Shown here one piece after another: positions 13,778 through 17,820 of a stretch of 17,820 bases of DNA (the stretch's first letter is position 1; each line of letters starts with the position of its first letter). This DNA is from Bacillota bacterium (GTDB lineage Bacteria; Bacillota; Dethiobacteria; DTU022). The stretch lies in NCBI GenBank assembly GCA_012797095.1, contig JAAZPS010000276.1, positions 1-17,820 of the forward strand, read 5' to 3'. The translations under genes and the position numbers were made by a program. The notes below the pieces were generated by a model. The model was not told the origin of the DNA, searched no databases, and worked only from the letters and a program-made list of their open reading frames with translations.

Positions 13778-14563
13778 ATGTTCAAATCTTTCAAAAGAGT
13801 CTTGCTTGTGGTTCTGGCTTTGATGGTGATCGGTTCGGGTGTAATTGAGGCGGCGGTGAATCATGTTGTCGAGCCGGGTGAGACGGTCTGGCTGATCTCC
13901 CAGAAATACTGTACTACCGTATCTGCTGTTGCCGGGGCCAACAACCTGGCCAATGCCGATCTGATCTACTGCGGGCAAAAGCTGCTCATCCCGGAGCGCC
14001 ACCGGGTGGCGTCGGGTGAAAGCGTCTGGCTGATCTCCCAGAAGTACGGTACCACCGTGGCCGCGATCGCCGGGGCGAGCAAGTTGGTCAATCCGGAGCT
14101 GATCTATCCCGGACAGATCCTGATCGTCGCCGGGGAACAGAGCGGCGGCGATGGAGCTGCTACGCAGCCCTCGCGGGGCGGCCGGGTTGGGCAGTTATCG
14201 CAGGCCGATCTGGATCTGTTTGCCCGTCTGGTCCATGCCGAGTCGGCGGGGGAACCCTATACCGGGCAGGTGGCGGTGGCTGCAACGGTGCTGAACCGGG
14301 TCAGCGACAGCCGGTATCCGGATACGGTGCGCGGTGTGATCATGCAGGTCTGGGGAGGCTATTTCCAGTACTCGCCGGTGGAGGACGGGCGGATCAATCT
14401 GCCCGCCGCTGCAGCAGCATACCGCGCCGTGGAGGAGGCACTTGGCGGTGCCGATCCTTCCTATGGGGCCACCGGTTTTTACAATCCTGCCAAAACCACT
14501 AACCAGTGGGTCAGGTCGCAGCCGGTGACCACGAGCATCGGCAACCACGTTTTCTTCCGTTAA
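13778..14563 (+). CDS. LysM-LysM-SleB/CwlJ-type cell wall (cortex-lytic) hydrolase
   Basis: A 261-residue secreted peptidoglycan hydrolase. A signal peptide (basic MFKSFKR then hydrophobic to about residue 25) is followed by two LysM repeats, 28-72 and 75-118, both with the pattern V..GE(T/S)VWLISQKY. A short Gly/Ser linker leads to a Hydrolase_2 domain from about 140. That domain has LFARLVHAESAGEPYTGQVA, where Glu155 is the expected lytic transglycosylase acid, VAATVLNRV, and the end GFYNPAKT...IGNHVFFR. LysM1 carries two cysteines (45, 65) absent from LysM2. The AGGAGG site is 9 nt from the ATG. Relatives act in spore cortex germination or vegetative wall turnover; the c-di-AMP leader fits wall homeostasis. 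Confidence 0.93.
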   Translation: MFKSFKRVLLVVLALMVIGSGVIEAAVNHVVEPGETVWLISQKYCTTVSAVAGANNLANADLIYCGQKLLIPERHRVASGESVWLISQKYGTTVAAIAGASKLVNPELIYPGQILIVAGEQSGGDGAATQPSRGGRVGQLSQADLDLFARLVHAESAGEPYTGQVAVAATVLNRVSDSRYPDTVRGVIMQVWGGYFQYSPVEDGRINLPAAAAAYRAVEEALGGADPSYGATGFYNPAKTTNQWVRSQPVTTSIGNHVFFR

Positions 14564-14587
14564 TTTACAAACACGAAACATGACCGA

Positions 14588-14620
14588 TGATATGGCAGGG
14601 GGACAACCCCTGCCATATTA
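14588..14620. terminator. strong hairpin between convergent genes (likely bidirectional terminator)
   Basis: ATATGGCAGGGG (14590-14601), loop GACAA, CCCCTGCCATAT (14607-14618): 12 perfect pairs, extendable by a G-U and a T-A pair. It sits between the convergent hydrolase genes. Neither strand has a real T-run after the stem, so termination may depend on the stem alone or on Rho. Confidence 0.6.
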
Positions 14621-14652
14621 ATCTCCAAGGGCTCAAGATCCGGCTGCAGCGT

Positions 14653-15534
14653 TTAAACGAGATGCTGCTGCAGGAAGTTTGCTTGCAGAGCGGAAACGTG
14701 ATCAAAGGTATCGCCGGCGTAAAGGGCAAAATGGCCCACCGGAAGAGCGATGTACTCTACTTCTTTGATCTTGCGGGCGGTTTTTTCAACGGCCTTCAAC
14801 GGTATCAGCGAGTCTTTCTCGGCAGCGATGATCATGACAGGGCACCTGATCTTCGAGGCCAGGTTCCCGGGGCGGTAGAAAGGGATCCGCCAGAAAATCC
14901 GGGCCGGGCAGCGATTTACCCAGGTTGAACCCTCGGGAATGAGGGCCAGATAGCCCGGTTTGGATTCAGGAGTGTTCATCACTGCAAAGGTGTCTGGATC
15001 CGCCACCACCGGCACATAGTAGGGCTGGCGGAAGGTGACTGCCCGGAGGATATCGCGCAATCCGTGCAGGGTTCCCTCGAGAGCGAATCCGAGCCCGCTG
15101 TTCATGGTTACCGCCAGACCGTCCACAAAAGGAACCTGGGCGACCACTGCCGCCAGGCCGGGTGTTTTTGCCGCTACGGCCAGAACATGGCCCCCACTGA
15201 AAGAGGTCCCCCACAGAGCAATTCTGTCGCTTTGGATATCCGGAAGGCGGCGCAGATGTTCTACCGCCGCCCGCCAGTTGCGGATCTGCAGGGCGGGATT
15301 GAGCAGGTGGCGGGGCTCGCCTTCGCTGGCACCGAAATGGCTGTAGTCGAACATGTAGACAGCCAGTTTTCGGGCCACGAATTGTTCGGCAAAGGCGGGC
15401 AGACCGAAGCCGCACTCGGCAGCAAAACCGTGGGCCATGATCACTGCAGGGTGCGGACCTCTCCCGGCGGGAAGATAGAGTCTGCCGGCACAGCGGGTTC
15501 CGTCACTGGTAAAACCTGAATCCTGTCGGATCAT
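14653..15534 (-). CDS. alpha/beta hydrolase (YcjY/UilS-like)
   Basis: A 293-residue cytoplasmic serine hydrolase with no signal peptide. From the ATG at 15534: oxyanion segment AHGFAAECGF (about 34-43), DYSHFGASEGEPR (63-75), nucleophile elbow GTSFSGGH with Ser111, acid Asp241 (AAEKDSLIP) and base His268 (PVGHFALY). The elbow is GxSxS rather than GxSxG, which I recall as common in this subgroup. The start is set by a perfect AAGGAGGT (15541-15548 on the plus strand) 6 nt before the ATG; the frame extends further upstream but without support. It lies 251 bp downstream of the SDR and is probably transcribed separately. Substrate unknown; an esterase or peptidase-like role is possible. Confidence 0.9.
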   Translation of the reverse strand: MIRQDSGFTSDGTRCAGRLYLPAGRGPHPAVIMAHGFAAECGFGLPAFAEQFVARKLAVYMFDYSHFGASEGEPRHLLNPALQIRNWRAAVEHLRRLPDIQSDRIALWGTSFSGGHVLAVAAKTPGLAAVVAQVPFVDGLAVTMNSGLGFALEGTLHGLRDILRAVTFRQPYYVPVVADPDTFAVMNTPESKPGYLALIPEGSTWVNRCPARIFWRIPFYRPGNLASKIRCPVMIIAAEKDSLIPLKAVEKTARKIKEVEYIALPVGHFALYAGDTFDHVSALQANFLQQHLV

Positions 15535-15625
15535 CGAGATACCTCCTTGTACCGGGATCTGTTTTTTCCGTGTACGGGCCCGGCTTTGAACCGGTAACAA
15601 GGATGGTGTTCTGCAGAGAATAACG

Positions 15626-15659
15626 AAAGCTGTCGGCAGGGGCCTGCCCGGTGAGCTTT
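15626..15659 (-). promoter_or_regulatory. two-part hairpin in the hydrolase leader
   Basis: On the minus strand AAAGCT pairs with AGCTTT (15654-15659 and 15626-15631), enclosing, across an internal loop, GGCAGG pairing with CCTGCC (15643-15648 and 15635-15640). It lies about 90 nt before the hydrolase start. No T-run follows and I recognise no RNA family; it could be a structured leader or a repeat. Confidence 0.4.
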
Positions 15660-15720
15660 ACTGCGGTGCTGCGGCGATAAACCCTCTTTTTCCCCGAGCC
15701 CGATACATCTATATGAGCAA

Positions 15721-15768
15721 AAGGGGCCAATATTCCAGGAAATAAAAGAAGGTGGGGGGCCCCGATCC
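15721..15768 (-). terminator. possible terminator after the SDR gene
   Basis: Reading the minus strand, GGGGCC near 15763 and GGCCCC near 15730 can pair over a loop of about 30 nt, and TTTT follows. The long loop makes this weak; a small TTCC-A-GGAA dyad lies inside it. Confidence 0.25.
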
Positions 15769-15785
15769 AGTTCAGCCGTTTTCGA

Positions 15786-16832
15786 TCAGATCCGGTTGTC
15801 AGCCCGGCCCGGTTTCCAGGAACGGGCTTTTGCTTTGGCCGCTTTTTGCCTGTAATATTTCTGATAGTGCTCTTCCCGCCAGGCGAGGTAATCGCGGATC
15901 GATTCCTCGAGCGGGCGGGCCCGGTAACCGAGCTCTATTTCCGCCTTGGTCCGGCTGAAAGAAGAATTATCGACCACGGTTCTCAACGAATATGGGGTGA
16001 ACCGGGGTGTTTTCCTGAACCAGCGGTAGAAAAACTGCGTGTACCGGGAGAAGGAAAGGGCCAGCCCCAGGGGCACCGCCAGCACCGGCGAACGTTTCGA
16101 GACAGTTTTCTGGGTCATCTTCGAAAGTTGACGCAGGGTCACCTGATGGCCGGAGAGGATATAGATCTCGCCGGAGCGGCCCCTCTCTGCTGCCAGGATC
16201 ATCCCCCTGGCAACATCGCGGACATCAACAAAATCATAGGCGCCGTTGACGATGAAATGGATATTGCCGTCGGCAAAGGATCTGATCAGTGCACCCATCT
16301 CCGAGCCGCGGTAATCATGGGGCCCGATCACTCCGCTGGGGCAGACGATGACCGCATCAAGCCCTTCCCTGACCGCATCCAGGACAGCCTGCGCCCCTTC
16401 GGCTTTGGTCCGATCGTAGGTGCCGGCGGCGCTGTTCAGAGAAAGAGGGGTTTTTTCGGACATGGTTTGACCATGCGGTTCCCTTTTGAAGGCGTGCACC
16501 GAGGCGGTGTGAACCATCCTGACCCCGGCTTTCAGCGCTGCCCGGGCAACATTCCCGGTTCCCTCGACATTTACGCGGTGCATCAATTCCTCATCTCCGG
16601 GCAGTATGGAGATGATCCCGGCAAGGTGGTAGACGGTGCTTACTCCCTTCATCCAACGGTCCAGGGATTCCGGATCAAGAATATCTGCGGCGACCATCTC
16701 GATGGACAGCCCTTCGAGCGAATCGCAGGATTCTCCAGGCAAGACCATCGCCCGGACCTGCTTACCCTCGGCCAGCAGTGCTCTGATCAAAACATTACCG
16801 ATATGGCCAGTGGCTCCTGTTACCAGATTCAT
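15786..16832 (-). CDS. NAD(P)-dependent extended SDR (epimerase/dihydroflavonol-reductase-like)
   Basis: A 348-residue extended short-chain dehydrogenase/reductase. It shows the Rossmann motif TGATGHIG (5-12), an acidic AADILDPESL, YHLAG (68-72), the catalytic HTASVHAF serine (111) and YDRTK (Tyr139, Lys143), and the VRDVARG segment of the substrate domain. The C-terminal tail is long and very basic (KYYRQKAAKAKARSWKPGR). Relatives reduce or epimerise nucleotide sugars, flavonol-like ketones or hopanoid-linked sugars; the substrate is not readable. Its ATG overlaps the TetR stop by 4 bp (ATGA), so the two genes are translationally coupled and the regulator probably controls this enzyme. Confidence 0.9.
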   Translation of the reverse strand: MNLVTGATGHIGNVLIRALLAEGKQVRAMVLPGESCDSLEGLSIEMVAADILDPESLDRWMKGVSTVYHLAGIISILPGDEELMHRVNVEGTGNVARAALKAGVRMVHTASVHAFKREPHGQTMSEKTPLSLNSAAGTYDRTKAEGAQAVLDAVREGLDAVIVCPSGVIGPHDYRGSEMGALIRSFADGNIHFIVNGAYDFVDVRDVARGMILAAERGRSGEIYILSGHQVTLRQLSKMTQKTVSKRSPVLAVPLGLALSFSRYTQFFYRWFRKTPRFTPYSLRTVVDNSSFSRTKAEIELGYRARPLEESIRDYLAWREEHYQKYYRQKAAKAKARSWKPGRADNRI

Positions 16833-17443
16833 TTTATCGACCTACCCTTCAGTCCATTGATCAAGATGTTGATACTTTCTTCAGCAGTTTTGCCCCAGTC
16901 GGTACCCTCCGGGTCGAGCAGACTGCGCACGAAGGTTCCGCTGGCCATTGCCAGAAGTGCCTGCGCACCCACAGCGGGATCGATGGGGGCAAACGTTCCT
17001 TCGTCGATCCCGCGCCGGATCAGCCGGGCGAAGATACCCTCGAAATGCTGGTACGTATCGAGCAAAGCTTCACGCACGGTCTGCTCCCGGCTTGCCTGGG
17101 ACCAGACCTCCAGAAAAATACCCGCTCTGGTATAATCCGACCGGATCAGGCCAGGCAAAAGATATGAAAGGCGGCGCAGGCTTGCCGGTATATTGACCGC
17201 ATCGCAAGCGCTTTTCTCCAGCGCTTCCTTCAGTTCGGCCAGCTGGGCATCGACCAGCTCGAGGAAGATAGCCTGCTTGCTTTCGAAATGGTAATACAGG
17301 GCTCCCCGGCTCACTCCGGCCCGGTGGCAGATCTCGGCAACGCCGGTCTCGGCATAACCGTTTTCGGCAAAACAGTCCGCCGCTGCTTCGAGGATAGCGG
17401 TCCTTGTTTCCCAGGCCCTGCTTTTAGAGCTGGACAGTTCCAT
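16829..17443 (-). CDS. TetR/AcrR family transcriptional repressor
   Basis: A 204-residue one-domain repressor. The N-terminal TetR helix-turn-helix spans about 13-60 (ILEAAADCFAENGYAETGVA, then ICHRAGVSRGALYYHFESKQ). The variable ligand-binding C-terminal part is helical, with a segment near FLEVWSQASREQTVREAL. The start ATG at 17443 has GGAG 8 nt upstream. It lies immediately before, and overlaps, the SDR gene, and the promoter carries a dyad that fits a TetR operator, so autoregulation is likely. The ligand is unknown; the neighbouring SDR and hydrolase hint at a lipid or small aromatic compound, but this is only inference. Confidence 0.95.
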   Translation of the reverse strand: MELSSSKSRAWETRTAILEAAADCFAENGYAETGVAEICHRAGVSRGALYYHFESKQAIFLELVDAQLAELKEALEKSACDAVNIPASLRRLSYLLPGLIRSDYTRAGIFLEVWSQASREQTVREALLDTYQHFEGIFARLIRRGIDEGTFAPIDPAVGAQALLAMASGTFVRSLLDPEGTDWGKTAEESINILINGLKGRSIK

Positions 17444-17456
17444 TAAATCAACTCCA

Positions 17457-17476
17457 AACCGACCAAGCGGTCGTTT
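17457..17476 (-). promoter_or_regulatory. candidate TetR operator
   Basis: A 20-bp dyad AACCGACC-AAGC-GGTCGTTT with one mismatched pair, positioned between the -10 box and the TetR start codon, where binding would block transcription. The GACC...GGTC core matches operators known for several TetR-family lipid and drug regulators. Confidence 0.75.
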
Positions 17477-17482
17477 AAATTG

Positions 17483-17511
17483 ATTGTATTAAAGAATCGT
17501 CGTTTTGTCAA
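17483..17511 (-). promoter_or_regulatory. vegetative promoter of the TetR-SDR operon
   Basis: On the minus strand a perfect TTGACA (17506-17511), exactly 17 nt, then TACAAT (17483-17488), five of six matches. Transcription would start near 17476, at the edge of the operator dyad. Confidence 0.88.
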
Positions 17512-17695
17512 CACCTGAAAAACAACTTTTTTACTGTTATCTACACTTCCTTCGGCCGGCGAAGTCGGAAAGAACGAAGCCCGACCCGGGGTAAATTTAA
17601 CAGCCGCTTCAACTTGGATCTCGAAAGTGTGTGCCTGGTCGCAGCATCGGGCTAACCTGGGCGCAACACCGGGGCCATCCCGAGCGCTATATCGG

Positions 17696-17722
17696 TGTCA
17701 TCCTGAGCGTAGCGAAGGATCT
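17696..17722. repeat. TGTCATCCTGAGCG-type dispersed repeat
   Basis: The string beginning TGTCATCCTGAGCG and ending GCGAAGGATCT resembles a short interspersed repeat seen in many unrelated bacterial genomes; ATCCT and AGGAT at its ends form a small dyad. A degraded relative, GCCATCCCGAGCGCTAT, lies about 23 nt upstream (17674-17690). Confidence 0.5.
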
Positions 17723-17739
17723 CGCTTTGCACTAAGGTG

Positions 17740-17770
17740 TGGGACAAAGGGGACGGTCCTGTTTGTCCCA
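17740..17770. repeat. REP-like palindrome (TGGGACAAA ... TTTGTCCCA)
   Basis: Perfect 9-bp inverted arms TGGGACAAA (17740-17748) and TTTGTCCCA (17762-17770) enclose GGGGACGGTCCTG, itself partly palindromic. I recognise this from memory as a REP-like sequence frequent in Clostridia, often flanking REP-associated Y1 (IS200-like) transposase genes. No transposase lies in the window. Confidence 0.6.
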
Positions 17771-17820
17771 TCTGCTGCTCTTCAAAGGGTTTCCATGGGG
17801 CTTTTTTTCTCAAAAATCTA

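Larger units (their letters stand above)
17512..17820. other. gene-free stretch with repeat-like sequences
   Basis: No coding frame with a ribosome binding site or family motif is seen on either strand. The first half holds small hairpins, such as CTTCG-GCCGG-CGAAG at 17550-17564. The second half holds the two repeat-like elements listed separately. It probably separates the TetR operon from the next gene or a mobile element beyond the right edge. Confidence 0.6.

Noticed and set aside
15846..17135. Plus-strand open frame of 429 codons
   Set aside because: It runs antisense across the SDR and TetR genes, whose motifs, overlap and promoter are clear; the plus-strand product has no recognisable domain.
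1..17820. CRISPR arrays, tRNA or rRNA genes, prophage genes
   Set aside because: No regularly spaced repeats, no cloverleaf or rRNA-like segments, and no phage structural or integrase motifs were seen.

Overview
The window is a piece of a Gram-positive, probably spore-forming Clostridia-type (Firmicutes) chromosome. Four things point that way: the gene order ylxM-ffh-rpsP-KH protein-rimM-trmD-rplS-lepB-rbgA-rnhB-yraN, strong AGGAGG-type ribosome binding sites, a c-di-AMP (ydaO/yuaA-type) riboswitch, and a LysM/SleB-type cortex hydrolase. The housekeeping genes look GC-rich; the 5.0-6.75 kb stretch is visibly more AT-rich.

Layout. (1) 1-4883: MacB/FtsX-type ABC export genes, namely a permease cut by the left edge, a stand-alone ATPase, and a large ATPase-permease fusion. 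(2) 4884-6760: an accessory island with a 358-codon protein whose C-terminus looks HicB-like, an overlapping HicA-like small protein, and a short ORF that looks like a fragment of a SNF2-type helicase. (3) 6792-13496: the conserved SRP/ribosome-maturation operon, with protein targeting (ylxM, ffh), ribosomal proteins (rpsP, rplS), rRNA/tRNA maturation (KH protein, rimM, trmD, rbgA), signal peptidase (lepB), RNase HII (rnhB) and yraN. Several genes overlap by 4 bp. (4) 13604-14620: a strong terminator whose 3' half contains the -35 box of the next promoter, then a c-di-AMP riboswitch and the LysM-LysM-SleB hydrolase, closed by a 12-bp hairpin. (5) 14653-17511, minus strand: a TetR regulator, an extended SDR overlapping it by 4 bp, and an alpha/beta hydrolase. 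The TetR promoter is near-consensus, with a 20-bp operator-like dyad just downstream of its -10. (6) 17512-17820: no gene, but dispersed-repeat-like sequences.

The main candidates for something less described are the HicBA-like module with its oversized antitoxin-like partner, the helicase scar beside it, the His-for-Asn change in the RbgA G4 motif, and the compact terminator-promoter-riboswitch arrangement. All family assignments come from reading motifs; no database search was run.
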